Shown here in pieces: positions 38,018 through 47,903 of a stretch of 64,000 nucleotides of DNA; within the stretch, counting starts at the first letter, position 1, and every line of letters begins with the position of its first letter. Position numbers and translations under genes: made by a program. The DNA comes from Streptomyces sp. NRRL S-37. Its GTDB lineage: Bacteria > Actinomycetota > Actinomycetes > Streptomycetales > Streptomycetaceae. The stretch spans positions 62,001 through 126,000 of the forward strand of contig NZ_JOIZ01000017.1 of NCBI RefSeq assembly GCF_000721605.1. Direction: 5' to 3'. The notes below the pieces were generated by a model. That model did no database searches. It was not told the DNA's origin and saw nothing but the letters and a program-made list of their open reading frames with translations.

Positions 38018-38527
38018 TCAGTCCTGGCGCAGGCGTTCGGTGAGGGCCGTCAGGACCTCCGGCGGCACCAGGTGGGAGACGTCGCCGCCCCAGGCCGCGA
38101 CCTCCTTGACGAGCGAGGAGGACAGGAAGCTGTAGGTGGGGTTGGTGGGGACGAAGAGGGTCTCCACGCCCGAGAGGCCGTTGTTCATCTGGGCCATCTG
38201 CAGTTCGTAGTCGAAGTCGCTGACCGCGCGCAGGCCCTTGACGATGGCGGGGATCTCGCGCTGCTTGCAGAAGTCGACGAGCAGGCCGTGGAAGGCCTCC
38301 ACACGGACGTTGCCGTACTCGGCGGTGACCCGGCGGATCAGGTCGATCCGCTCCTCGATCTCGAACAGGCCCTTCTTGGACTGGTTGATCATCACCGCGA
38401 CGTAGACCTCGTCGTACAGCCGGGAGGCCCGGGCGATGATGTCGAGGTGTCCGTTGGTGATCGGGTCGAACGACCCGGGGCATACGGCGCGGCGCACTTG
38501 TGATCCCTCGCTCTCCGGTCCGGTCAT
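38018..38527 (-). CDS. coaD: Phosphopantetheine adenylyltransferase
   Basis: 169 aa. RRAVCPGSFDPITNGHLDII carries the nucleotidyltransferase TxGH motif (TNGH) at about 20-23. The C-terminal SSSLVKEVAAWGG matches ISSSxVRE of the family. Catalyses the penultimate step of coenzyme A synthesis. ATG overlaps the rsmD stop (ATGA), so the two are coupled. Confidence 0.96.
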   Translation of the reverse strand: MTGPESEGSQVRRAVCPGSFDPITNGHLDIIARASRLYDEVYVAVMINQSKKGLFEIEERIDLIRRVTAEYGNVRVEAFHGLLVDFCKQREIPAIVKGLRAVSDFDYELQMAQMNNGLSGVETLFVPTNPTYSFLSSSLVKEVAAWGGDVSHLVPPEVLTALTERLRQD

Positions 38528-39111
38528 CGTGCGTCTTCGCACGTAGAGGCGGCGCGACCGTACCAAAACGTTCCCTCGCCGTAGCGGCGGGCCCGGATCC
38601 CCTCGAAGCCGGGCGGCCAGGTGAATTCCCCGCCTCGGGTGCTGCGCTCCACGGTGACGAGGGCTTCTTCGGCGAGCCAGCCCCCCGAGCGGAGTGTGAG
38701 CAGAATCTCGCGGAGATCGTCGTCCGGGACGGCGTAGGGCGGGTCGAGGAAGACGATGTCGTACGGCCCGTGCGGGGGCGCGGTGCGGATGATCTGTTCC
38801 GCTTTGCCGGATCCGACCTCGGCACCGGGGAGTCCGAGCGACTTCACGTTCTCCCGGACCGTGCGGACGGCGCGGGCGTCGGCCTCCACGAGCAGGACGT
38901 GTCCGGCGCCTCGGGACAGGGCCTCCAGGCCGACGGCGCCGGAGCCGGCGTACAGGTCGAGGACGCGTTCGCCGTCCAACGGGCCGCCGAGCAGGGACTG
39001 CCAGGTGGAGAGGAGGCCTTCGCGTGCGCGGTCGGAGGTGGGGCGGGTGCCCTGTCCCGGCGGAACGGCCAGGCGGCGTCCGCCGGCCGCGCCGGCGATC
39101 ACGCGAGTCAT
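38524..39111 (-). CDS. rsmD: 16S rRNA (guanine966-N2)-methyltransferase RsmD
   Basis: 195 aa. RVIAGAAGGRRLAVPPGQGTRPTS opens the family; motif I is VLDLYAGSGAVGLEALSRG (about 49-67) and the DPPY catalytic motif is FLDPPYA (about 121). Methylates G966 of 16S rRNA. Paired with coaD as in many bacteria. Confidence 0.96.
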   Translation of the reverse strand: MTRVIAGAAGGRRLAVPPGQGTRPTSDRAREGLLSTWQSLLGGPLDGERVLDLYAGSGAVGLEALSRGAGHVLLVEADARAVRTVRENVKSLGLPGAEVGSGKAEQIIRTAPPHGPYDIVFLDPPYAVPDDDLREILLTLRSGGWLAEEALVTVERSTRGGEFTWPPGFEGIRARRYGEGTFWYGRAASTCEDAR

Positions 39112-39160
39112 GTCCTCTGGTCCTTGTCGGTGGGTGCTGGTCGGTGACCGTCCCAGTCTG

Positions 39161-41368
39161 TCAGCCCTTTTCCAGGTACTGCTCCCGCTCCTCGTCCAGC
39201 AGTGCGTCCAGGGCCGTGCGCAGGGCGGGCAGACGCGCCAGGTCCGGGTCGGCGGAGACCACCGCCGCCGCTTCCTCCCTCGCCTCGGCGATGATCTCCT
39301 CGTCGTCGATGACGGCGAGCATGCGCAGGCTGGAACGGGTGCCGGACTGGGCCTGGCCCAGGACGTCGCCCTCGCGGCGCTGCTCCAGGTCGATGCGGGA
39401 GAGTTCGAAACCGTCGAGGGTGGCGGCGACGGCGTTCAGCCGCTGCCGGGCCGCGCTCGCCTCGGGCATCTCGGTGACCAGCAGACACAGGCCCGGGGCC
39501 GAGCCGCGGCCGACCCGGCCGCGCAGCTGGTGGAGCTGGGAGACGCCGAAGCGGTCGGCGTCCATGATCACCATCGCGGTGGCGTTGGGGACGTTGACAC
39601 CGACCTCGATGACGGTGGTGGCGACCAGGACGTCGGCCTCCCCGGCGGCGAAGCGGCGCATGACGGCGTCCTTGTCGTCGGGCTGCATACGCCCGTGCAG
39701 GACCTCGACCCGGAGCCCTCGCAGCGGCCCGCTCGCGAGCTGCTCCGCGATGTCGAGGACGGCGAGCGGGGGCCGCTTCTCCGCCTCGCCCTCGGGGGGC
39801 TTCTTCCTGCCGGCCTTCTTCGGGTCGTCCTCCTCGTCACCGATGCGCGGGCAGACCACGTACGCCTGGTGGCCGTTCGCGACCTCCTCGCGGACCCGTT
39901 CCCAGGCGCGGGCGAGGAAGTGCGGCTTGTCGGCGGCCGGTACGACATGGCTGGCGATGGGCGAGCGGCCGGCCGGGAGCTGGTCGAGGACGGAGGTCTC
40001 CAGGTCGCCGAAGACCGTCATCGCGACCGTGCGCGGGATGGGGGTGGCGGTCATGACGAGCAGGTGCGGGGGCTGTTTGCCCTTGCCGCGCAGGGCGTCG
40101 CGCTGCTCCACGCCGAAGCGGTGCTGTTCGTCGACCACGACCAGGCCCAGGTCGTGGAACTTCACCTTGTCCTCGATCAGCGCGTGCGTGCCGATGACGA
40201 TGCCGGCCTCTCCGGTGGCCAGGTCGAGCAGCGCGTGGCGCCGTGCCGCCGCCCCCATGGATCCGGTGAGCAGCACCACCTTGGTGGCGGTCTCCGCTCC
40301 CCCGAGCATCCCTCCCTCGGCCAGCTCCCCCATCATCTCGGTGACCGACCGGTGGTGCTGCTGGGCGAGCACCTCGGTGGGCGCGAGCATCGCCGCCTGC
40401 CCGCCCGCGTCGACGACGGCGAGCATGGCGCGCAGGGCGACCATCGTCTTGCCCGATCCCACCTCGCCCTGGAGCAGGCGGTGCATGGGGTGTTCGGTGG
40501 CGAGGTCGGTGAAGATCTCGGCGGAGACCTTCTGCTGTCCCTCGGTGAGGGTGAAGGGGAGGCGGTCGTCGAAGGCGGCGAGGAGGCCGTCCGGCTTGGG
40601 GCGGCGGGCCACGGCGGGGAGTTGCGCGTCGGCGTGGCGGCGGCGGGCGAGGGCGACCTGGAGGACGAAGGCCTCGTCCCATTTGAGGCGGGCGCGGGCG
40701 TCCTCGATGTCCGCCTTGGTGTGCGGGCGGTGGATCTTCAGCAGGGCCTCGGGGAGGGTGGCCAGTCCGCGGCCCGCGCGGAGGGACTCCGGGAGCGGGT
40801 CGACGGCCTCCTGGGCGCTGGGCAGGACCGTCTGGAGCGCCTTGCCGATCTTCCAGGACTCCAGCTTGGTGGTGGCGGGGTAGATCGGGATGAGGGCGCC
40901 GGCCCAGGTCTCGACCGTCTCCTCGGCGTCACCGTGCAGCAATTCGTACGCGGGATGGGCGAGTTGGAGGCGGCGGTTGAAGACGGAGACCTTGCCGGCG
41001 AACATCGCGCGGGTGCCCGGCAGGAGTTCCTTGTGCGGTTTGTGGACTCCGGCGCCGAAGAAGACCAGTTGCAGCCGGCCGCTGCCGTCCGTGATGGTCA
41101 CCTCCAGGCGCTGGCCCTTGCCGCGCGGGGCCTTGGCGGAGGCGAAGGTGTGCAGGCGGGCGTCGGCGACCTGGGCGACCACCGTGACGTGCTCGTCCAT
41201 GGGGAGGTCGGCGAGGTGGGTGAGCTGGCCGCGTTCCTCGTATCTGCGCGGGTAGTGGTGCAGGAGGTCGCCCACGGTGTGCAGGCCGAGGTGCTCGGCC
41301 ATCACCTTCGCGGTGGCGGGGCCGAGCACTTTCTTCAGTGGTTCTTCCAGTGCGGGCACGGCATCCAT
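39161..41368 (-). CDS. recG: ATP-dependent DNA helicase RecG
   Basis: 735 aa, ATG at MDAVPALEEPLKKVLG. The wedge OB-fold precedes the helicase: Walker A LLQGEVGSGKTMVALRAMLA (about 295-314), DEQHRFGVEQRDAL (DExH), and motif VI QLRGRVGRGSAPGLCLL. A small Lys-rich insert (about 533-548, KKAGRKKPPEG) is present. Remodels stalled forks and recombination intermediates. A start 7 residues upstream is possible. Confidence 0.96.
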   Translation of the reverse strand: MDAVPALEEPLKKVLGPATAKVMAEHLGLHTVGDLLHHYPRRYEERGQLTHLADLPMDEHVTVVAQVADARLHTFASAKAPRGKGQRLEVTITDGSGRLQLVFFGAGVHKPHKELLPGTRAMFAGKVSVFNRRLQLAHPAYELLHGDAEETVETWAGALIPIYPATTKLESWKIGKALQTVLPSAQEAVDPLPESLRAGRGLATLPEALLKIHRPHTKADIEDARARLKWDEAFVLQVALARRRHADAQLPAVARRPKPDGLLAAFDDRLPFTLTEGQQKVSAEIFTDLATEHPMHRLLQGEVGSGKTMVALRAMLAVVDAGGQAAMLAPTEVLAQQHHRSVTEMMGELAEGGMLGGAETATKVVLLTGSMGAAARRHALLDLATGEAGIVIGTHALIEDKVKFHDLGLVVVDEQHRFGVEQRDALRGKGKQPPHLLVMTATPIPRTVAMTVFGDLETSVLDQLPAGRSPIASHVVPAADKPHFLARAWERVREEVANGHQAYVVCPRIGDEEDDPKKAGRKKPPEGEAEKRPPLAVLDIAEQLASGPLRGLRVEVLHGRMQPDDKDAVMRRFAAGEADVLVATTVIEVGVNVPNATAMVIMDADRFGVSQLHQLRGRVGRGSAPGLCLLVTEMPEASAARQRLNAVAATLDGFELSRIDLEQRREGDVLGQAQSGTRSSLRMLAVIDDEEIIAEAREEAAAVVSADPDLARLPALRTALDALLDEEREQYLEKG

Positions 41369-41395
41369 TGGACACCACACCACTGACAACGGAGG

Positions 41396-43216
41396 TCACT
41401 CCACCCCGATGAGCAGCAGGGCGCCCTGTCTGCCGCCGTGGTACACCACCGTGTCGACGGCGAGGTAGCCCTCGCGGACGCGGGTCTCCAGGCGGGCGGC
41501 GACGGATGCGGGGGCGTCGTCGCCGAGGACCAGGGTGACCAGTTCGCCGCCGGCCGCGAGCATGCGGTCCAGGACGGCCTCCGCGGTGGCCGTGAGGTCC
41601 TGCCCGATCACGGCCACGTCCCCGTCGACCAGGCCGAGGACGTCCCCGGCCTGGCAGATGCCCGCCATGGTCCAGGACTGGCGCTCGGCGACGGTGACCT
41701 CGGCGTAGCGGGTCGCGCCCGCCGCCGACGTCATCGACACCACGTCCTCGTCGAAGCGGCGCTCCGGTTCGTGCACCGCGAGCGCCGCGATGCCCTGGAC
41801 CGCGGAGCGGGTCGGGATGAGGGCCACCCTGACCCCCTCCGCCCTGACCTGCTCGGCCGCCGCGGCGGCGGTGTGGCGCAGGTCGGCGTCGTTGGGCAGC
41901 AGCACCACCTCCCGCGCGTGCGCGCGCCGTACGGCCTCGACGAGTTCGCCGCTGGCGGGCGGCTCCCCGGGACGGGCGAGCACGGTCGTCGCGCCCGCCT
42001 CGGCGTACAGCCCCGCCAGGCCCTCTCCGGGCACCACGGCCACGACGGCCCGCTGCGCGCGTTCCCCGGGCACCGTCGGCTCCGCGCCGGTGGTGTGGAC
42101 GTCCCCCGCGCCGAAGTGGGTGATCCGGATGCGGTACGGCCGTCCGGCCTCGACCCCGGCCTCCACGGCGGCGCCCGCGTCGTCGACGTGCACGTGGACG
42201 TTCCACAGTCCGTCCCCGCCGACCATCACGAGCGAGTCGCCCAGCGCGTCGAGCCGGTCGCGCAGCCGCGCGACGGCCGCGTCCCCGGCCTCCAGCAGGT
42301 AGATCACCTCGAAGGCCGGACCGCCGGCCCCCGGTACGGCCCCGGCGTCGGTGCACTCACCGGGTCCGGCGGGCTCGGCGGCTCCCTGGGGGAGATCTCC
42401 ACGCGCGTCCGCGCGCGCCGGGCGCCGCGCCCCGTCCCCCGGGTCCGCCCCGTCCCCGGCGGGCGGCCCGGCCACATGCCGCACGCGCGCGTGCGGCCCG
42501 GGACCGGTGACGCGTACGGAGCCGCTCCACGGGCCCCCCACCGCCGGCATCGCCCGCGGCGCCTCCCCCGTGAACGTCTCCACCAGTGCCGCGAGCACCG
42601 CCACCAGGCCCCTGCCGCCCGCGTCGACCACTCCGGCCCGCCGGAGGACGGCCAGCCGGGCCGGGGTCTCGGCGAGTGCCGCGCGGGCTCCCTCGTGGGC
42701 CGCCCGCGCCACCGCCCCGCAGTCGCCCTCCGCCCGGCCGGCCGCGTCGGCGGCGGCCGAGGCGACGGTGAGGACCGTGCCCTCGACGGGGTGGGCGACG
42801 GCCTGACGCGCGGAGTCGGCCGCGTGCCGCAGCGCGGTCCGCAGTCCCTGTCCGTCGGCGTGCGCCGGGGCCCCGTCGCCGGCCAGCACCTGGGCCATGC
42901 CGCGCAGCAGCTGCGCCAGGATCGTCCCGGAGTTGCCGCGGGCGCCGATCAGCGCACCGTGCGCCATCGCCCGTACGGCGTCGGCGAGCGCCGGCCGCCG
43001 GTCCCCGCCGGCCTCGTGCCCCTCGAACACCGCCTCCACCGCCGCGGCCGCCGACTCGACGGTCAGATAGAGGTTCGTCCCGGTGTCCCCGTCCGCCACC
43101 GGGTAGACGTTGATCGCGTCGATCTCCTCACGGGCCCGTCCCAGCGCCTCGAGCGCGAGACCGCACCAGGAGCGCACCGCGAGAGCATCGAAGAATGTCT
43201 GCGGCACCTGCGCCAC
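41396..43216 (-). CDS. DAK/DegV-related fatty-acid kinase-like protein (YloV/FakA type)
   Basis: 606 aa from GTG with GGAGG upstream. The N-terminal about 200 residues form a DhaL-like domain: NVYPVADGDTGTNLYLTVES (about 36-55) and GARGNSGTILAQLLRGMAQV (about 93-112). The C-terminal 200 residues are the YloV/FakA-like part. The proline/arginine-rich middle (about 230-290) is low complexity. FakA phosphorylates fatty acids with a FakB (DegV) partner; no partner is in the window. recG follows. Confidence 0.85.
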   Translation of the reverse strand: MAQVPQTFFDALAVRSWCGLALEALGRAREEIDAINVYPVADGDTGTNLYLTVESAAAAVEAVFEGHEAGGDRRPALADAVRAMAHGALIGARGNSGTILAQLLRGMAQVLAGDGAPAHADGQGLRTALRHAADSARQAVAHPVEGTVLTVASAAADAAGRAEGDCGAVARAAHEGARAALAETPARLAVLRRAGVVDAGGRGLVAVLAALVETFTGEAPRAMPAVGGPWSGSVRVTGPGPHARVRHVAGPPAGDGADPGDGARRPARADARGDLPQGAAEPAGPGECTDAGAVPGAGGPAFEVIYLLEAGDAAVARLRDRLDALGDSLVMVGGDGLWNVHVHVDDAGAAVEAGVEAGRPYRIRITHFGAGDVHTTGAEPTVPGERAQRAVVAVVPGEGLAGLYAEAGATTVLARPGEPPASGELVEAVRRAHAREVVLLPNDADLRHTAAAAAEQVRAEGVRVALIPTRSAVQGIAALAVHEPERRFDEDVVSMTSAAGATRYAEVTVAERQSWTMAGICQAGDVLGLVDGDVAVIGQDLTATAEAVLDRMLAAGGELVTLVLGDDAPASVAARLETRVREGYLAVDTVVYHGGRQGALLLIGVE

Positions 43217-43404
43217 CTGCGCCTCCTTGAGCTGCCGGCCGTGGCAGGCAGCGTAGACCGTGGGAGGCCGCCCGCCGGAAGAGGGCCGGAGGCGGGCCTC
43301 TGAGCCCCCGTGGTAGTTTCGTTCTACGGGTGCAGCCGTTGTATGCTGCTCCGGTTGCCCGATCCGATCGGGCCTCTCCCCGGTAACGCCACTCAGATTC
43401 CACA

Positions 43405-43446
43405 GGGCTCCTGGAGCCCGGAATTCGATCCCGGCATGCCGGGATC
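43405..43446 (+). promoter_or_regulatory. Two palindromes in the rpmB leader
   Basis: GGGCTCC-T-GGAGCCC (43405-43419) and a 20-bp perfect palindrome GATCCCGGCATGCCGGGATC (43427-43446), 36 nt before the rpmB start. May form leader hairpins or bind a regulator. Ribosomal-protein leaders are often regulated, but no known L28 site was recognised. Confidence 0.4.
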
Positions 43447-43481
43447 ATCCGTAAGTGCATCTGAAGTCTTTGGAGTGACCC

Positions 43482-43667
43482 GTGGCTGCCAACTGCGACG
43501 TCTGCGGCAAGGGGCCGGGCTTCGGCAACAACATCTCCCACTCGCACCGCCGTACGCCCCGTCGCTGGAACCCGAACATCCAGCGTGTGCGTACCGTGGT
43601 CGGGGGGACGCCGAAGCGCGTGAACGCCTGCACCTCGTGCATCAAGGCCGGCAAGGTCTCGCGCTGA
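43482..43667 (+). CDS. rpmB: 50S ribosomal protein L28
   Basis: 61 aa from [28 protein letters not shown] is the L28 signature, in two parts ([33 protein letters not shown]), with a [10 protein letters not shown] end. The two CxxC pairs show the zinc-binding form. Single gene flanked by divergent DAK gene. Confidence 0.98.
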   Translation: MAANCDVCGKGPGFGNNISHSHRRTPRRWNPNIQRVRTVVGGTPKRVNACTSCIKAGKVSR

Positions 43668-43711
43668 CGCTTTCGCTGAGCGCGCGGCCATCGTCGGTTT
43701 CGCCGCACTGA

Positions 43712-43737
43712 GCCGGTCCACCTTGGGGTGGGCCGGC
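43712..43737 (+). terminator. rpmB terminator
   Basis: GCCGGTCCACC-TTGG-GGTGGGCCGGC with one G-T wobble, followed by TTCTTGC. Confidence 0.85.
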
Positions 43738-43780
43738 TTCTTGCTGTGGGGCGGCGCGTTTGTGAGGTGCCTCGGCATGA

Positions 43781-43871
43781 GTGTGGGCCGGGGGTGGGCT
43801 GCGCAGCCCGGCGCTTACGGGGTGCCGTCGCGCCCACCCGTGCCGCCCTGCGGCACGACTGCCCGCGACTG
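43781..43871. repeat. Interspersed GC-rich repeat, copy C
   Basis: GTGTGGGCCGGGGGTGGGCT then GCGCAGCCCGGCGCTTACGG, same orientation as copy A. It ends in a CCCGTGCCGCCCTGCGGCAC hairpin. Lies between convergent rpmB and thiD. Confidence 0.8.
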
Positions 43872-43909
43872 ACGCGGGTGCCCGCGGGAACGGCGGGTGG
43901 CTGGTCGTG

Positions 43910-44703
<794 letters not shown>

Positions 44704-44707
<4 letters not shown>

Positions 44708-45669
44708 GACTCGATGTCCCCGAAGTGGTCCCAGCCGCCCTGGGTCGTCCAGGGCGCCCCGTCGACCGTCACCTGGGGCAGCGCCGACGGGTTGAGCACC
44801 TCGCCGATCACCTTCCAGCGGGCGGGCAGCTTCACGTCCGGCGGGAAGGTCGCCACGATCGCGTGGTCCTCTCCCCCGGTCAGCACCCACTGCATGGGGT
44901 CGACGCCGACGGCCTGGCCGATGTCGTTCATCTGCGAGGGGATGTCGATCGCGCCGGAGCGGATGTCGATACGGACCTTGCTGGCCTCGGCGATGTGCCC
45001 GAGGTCGGCGATCAGCCCGTCGCTCACGTCGCACATCGCGGTGGCGCCGAGCCCGGCGGCGGCCGGCCCCGCGTGGTACGGCGGCTCGGGGCGCCGGTGT
45101 GCCTCGACGAAGGCGCGCGGCGAACGGAACCCGCGGGAGAGCACCGCGTGCCCGGCCGCGGACCAGCCCAGCCAGCCGGTCACCGCGACGAGGTCGCCGG
45201 GCTGCGCGCCGCCCCGGGTGACGGGCTCCTGGTTGCGCAGGTCACCGAGCGCGGTGATCGACACCATGATCGTGTCGCCGCGTACGACATCGCCGCCGAC
45301 GACCGCGGCACCGGCCACCTGGCACTCGTCGCGCAGTCCGTCCATCAGCTCGCTGGGCCAGGTCACCGGCAGTTCCGCGGGGACGACGAGGCCGAGCAGC
45401 AGCGCGGTCGGCACGGCACCCATGGCGGCGATGTCGGCGAGGTTCTGCGCGGCGGCCTTGCGGCCGACGTCGTAGGCCGTGGACCAGTCGCGGCGGAAGT
45501 GCCGGCCCTCCAGCAGGATGTCGGTGCTGGCCACGACCCTGCGGTCGGGCGCGGAGACCACCGCGGCGTCGTCGCCGGGGCCGACCCGGACCGCCGGGGT
45601 GGTGGTGAGGCGGGAGGTGAGCTCCCTGATGAGCCCGAACTCGCCGAGCTCACCAACAGTGCCCTTCAT
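44704..45669 (-). CDS. thiL: Thiamine-monophosphate kinase ThiL
   Basis: 321 aa from ATG ([20 protein letters not shown]) with GAAAGGGAA upstream. ATP-site motif [10 protein letters not shown] (about 30-39) and [14 protein letters not shown] match the PurM/ThiL family, as does [14 protein letters not shown] near the end. Phosphorylates TMP to TPP; paired with thiD. Frame extension to 45846 lacks a better start. Confidence 0.96.
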
Positions 45670-45875
45670 TTCCCTTTCGACCCTTCTATCCCTGTCCGTG
45701 CCCGGTCGCGAGGTGTTCGAGTCCTCGCTACGGTCGAAGTGACCGTCAACTTCTCTCGTGTCTGTACCCCGGCGCGCAAGGCCCGGTTCCCGCGGGTCTC
45801 CCCGCGAGGAGCGGCGACGCGATACCGTGGCGTTCCTTTTCCCCACATGATCCTCGTGGCCGCCCTGGAGGTTCC

Positions 45876-46109
45876 GTGGTACAGGCGTACATCCTGATCC
45901 AGACCGAGGTCGGCAAGGCGTCGACCGTCGCCGAGCTGATCGGCAAGATCCCCGGAGTCATCCAGGCCGAGGACGTGACCGGACCGTACGACGTGATCGT
46001 GCGCGCCCAGGCCGACACCGTCGACGACCTGGGCCGCATGGTGGTCGCCAAGATCCAGCAAGTGGACGGCATCACCCGCACCCTGACCTGCCCGGTCGTC
46101 CATCTGTAG
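45876..46109 (+). CDS. Stand-alone Lrp/AsnC ligand-binding (RAM) domain protein
   Basis: 77 aa from GTG with GGAGG. It is a single RAM/AsnC effector domain with the alpha-beta pattern AYILIQTEVGKASTVAELIG and DVTGPYDVIVRAQADTVDDL, and no helix-turn-helix. Such stand-alone domains oligomerise and bind amino acids. Divergent from thiL. What it controls is not visible. Confidence 0.9.
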   Translation: MVQAYILIQTEVGKASTVAELIGKIPGVIQAEDVTGPYDVIVRAQADTVDDLGRMVVAKIQQVDGITRTLTCPVVHL

Positions 46110-46129
46110 CCCCCGTCTACCCTGTGCCG

Positions 46130-46633
46130 GTGAACTCCTTCCGCCACCGGTGCACCGTCCTGTCCGCGTTCGCGGTGCTGATCACCGCCGCCGCGGGCTG
46201 CTCCTCGGCAGACGACAGCGCGTCCGCGGCGGTTCCCAGCCCGGACGCGAAGGTCACCAAGCTGTGCCAGAACCTGGACAAGGCCCTGCCGGCGAAGGTG
46301 GACGGTGAGAGCCGCGACGATCCCGAACCCACGTCCGAACTGACCGCGGGCTGGGGCGGCGTGGCGATCATACTGCGGTGCGGTGTCGAGCGACCCCCGA
46401 AGATGGCCGATCCCAAGGTGGCCAACGGCAACGACGCCGACGCGGTGCCGGGCGGGGTGAACGGCGTCGACTGGCTCATGGAGACGCGGGACGACGGCGT
46501 GCAGCGCTTCACCACCGCCAACCGCGAGGCGTACGTCGAGGTCGAGGTGGCCGACGGACGGGACAGCACGGGCGTCCTGATCGATCTGGCCCCGGCCCTG
46601 AAGAAGGCGATCCCCGAGGGGATCGCCTTCTGA
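46130..46633 (+). CDS. DUF3515-like lipoprotein
   Basis: 167 aa from GTG at the NSFRHRCTVLSAF start; GTG at 46124 is an alternative. TACCCT lies 6 nt before the 46130 GTG, so a leaderless mRNA is possible. The signal peptide (basic RHR, then TVLSAFAVLITAAAGC) ends in a lipobox-like AAAGC, with Cys at about 25. The mature part is a Cys-containing, secreted domain of unknown function (DUF3515-type: ILRCGVERPPKM). Convergent with ddl. Confidence 0.85.
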   Translation: MNSFRHRCTVLSAFAVLITAAAGCSSADDSASAAVPSPDAKVTKLCQNLDKALPAKVDGESRDDPEPTSELTAGWGGVAIILRCGVERPPKMADPKVANGNDADAVPGGVNGVDWLMETRDDGVQRFTTANREAYVEVEVADGRDSTGVLIDLAPALKKAIPEGIAF

Positions 46634-46663
46634 GAGCGTGTGTGAAGCGTGCGGTCGGGCGGC

Positions 46664-47821
46664 TCAGCGCAGCCCGGTCGGCCGGCGCAGCGCCGCCCGC
46701 ACCAGCAGGTCGACCAGCTCCGGGTAGCCGATCCCGGTGGCCTGCCACATCTGCGGGTACATCGAGATGGGCGTGAAGCCGGGCATGGTGTTGATCTCGT
46801 TGATCACGAACTCGCCGTCCTCGGTGAGGAAGAAGTCCGCGCGCACCAGCCCCTCGCAGGAGGCGGCGTCGAACGCCTCCACCGCGAGCCGCCGCACCTC
46901 GGCCGTCTCCTCGTCGGTCAGCGGCGCGGGCACGATGCCGGGCGTGGAGTCGATGTACTTGGCCTCGAAGTCGTAGTACGCGTGCGCGTCGGGCGGCGGG
47001 ATCTCGGCCGGCAGCGAGGCGCGCGGGCCGTCCTCGAACTCCAGCACACCGCACTCGATCTCACGGCCGCGCAGCGCCGCCTCGACGAGGATCTTCGGGT
47101 CGTGGCGCCGGGCCTCGGCGATCGCCTCGTCCAGGCCGGAGAGGTCGTCGACCTTGGTGATGCCGATCGACGAGCCCGCGCGGGCGGGCTTCACGAACAG
47201 CGGCCAGCCGTGTTCGCCGGCGAAGTCGACGATCTTCTTGCGGGCGGCGGACTCGTCCCGCTCCCACTCGCGCGGCCGGATCACCACGTACGGGCCGACC
47301 TTCAGCCCGAAGGAGGTGAACACCCGCTTCATGTACTCCTTGTCCTGGCCGACGGCCGAGGCGAGCACACCGGAGCCGACGTAGGGGACACCGGAGAGCT
47401 CCAGGAGACCCTGGAGGGTGCCGTCCTCGCCGTAAGGGCCGTGCAGCACCGGGAAGACCACGTCGACCTCGCCGAGCGCCTTGGGCACCGAACCCGGCTC
47501 GCTGTAGACGACTTCACGGCTGGCGGGGTCCACGGGGAGCACCACGGCACCCTCCGTCGACTCGGCGAGCTGGTCGACGGTGGGCGTACGGCGGTCGCTG
47601 ATCGCCATGCGTTCCGGCTCGTCGGCGGTGAGCGCCCAGCGGCCGTCCGTGGTGATGCCGATCGGCAGGACGTCGTACGTGGTCCGGTCGATGGCCTTGA
47701 GGACGGCGCCGGCGGTGACCACGGAGATCCCGTGTTCGGAGCTGCGCCCGCCGAACACGACGGCCACACGCGGCTTGCGGGACGGCTGCTCGGGGCTCTG
47801 GGAGAGGTTCTCGGTGCTCAT
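46664..47821 (-). CDS. ddl: D-alanine--D-alanine ligase
   Basis: 385 aa, ATG (MSTENLSQSPEQPSRKPRVA). VAVVFGGRSSEHGISV (about 18-33) is the N-terminal signature; HGPYGEDGTLQGLLELSGVPYVGSG lies at about 130-150; the metal/ATP residues in EINTMPGFTPISMYPQMW close the ATP-grasp fold. Makes D-Ala-D-Ala for peptidoglycan. Confidence 0.97.
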   Translation of the reverse strand: MSTENLSQSPEQPSRKPRVAVVFGGRSSEHGISVVTAGAVLKAIDRTTYDVLPIGITTDGRWALTADEPERMAISDRRTPTVDQLAESTEGAVVLPVDPASREVVYSEPGSVPKALGEVDVVFPVLHGPYGEDGTLQGLLELSGVPYVGSGVLASAVGQDKEYMKRVFTSFGLKVGPYVVIRPREWERDESAARKKIVDFAGEHGWPLFVKPARAGSSIGITKVDDLSGLDEAIAEARRHDPKILVEAALRGREIECGVLEFEDGPRASLPAEIPPPDAHAYYDFEAKYIDSTPGIVPAPLTDEETAEVRRLAVEAFDAASCEGLVRADFFLTEDGEFVINEINTMPGFTPISMYPQMWQATGIGYPELVDLLVRAALRRPTGLR

Positions 47822-47903
47822 ATCGCGATGAGCGTACCCGCCCGTAGGGCCGGGACACAGCGCCCGCAACGCCGCGCGTGGGCCGAACGGAGGGGGCCGT
47901 CGC

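Noticed and set aside
43668..43909. Possible small genes after rpmB
   Set aside because: The frame translations copy the repeat family seen elsewhere and lack starts with ribosome sites.
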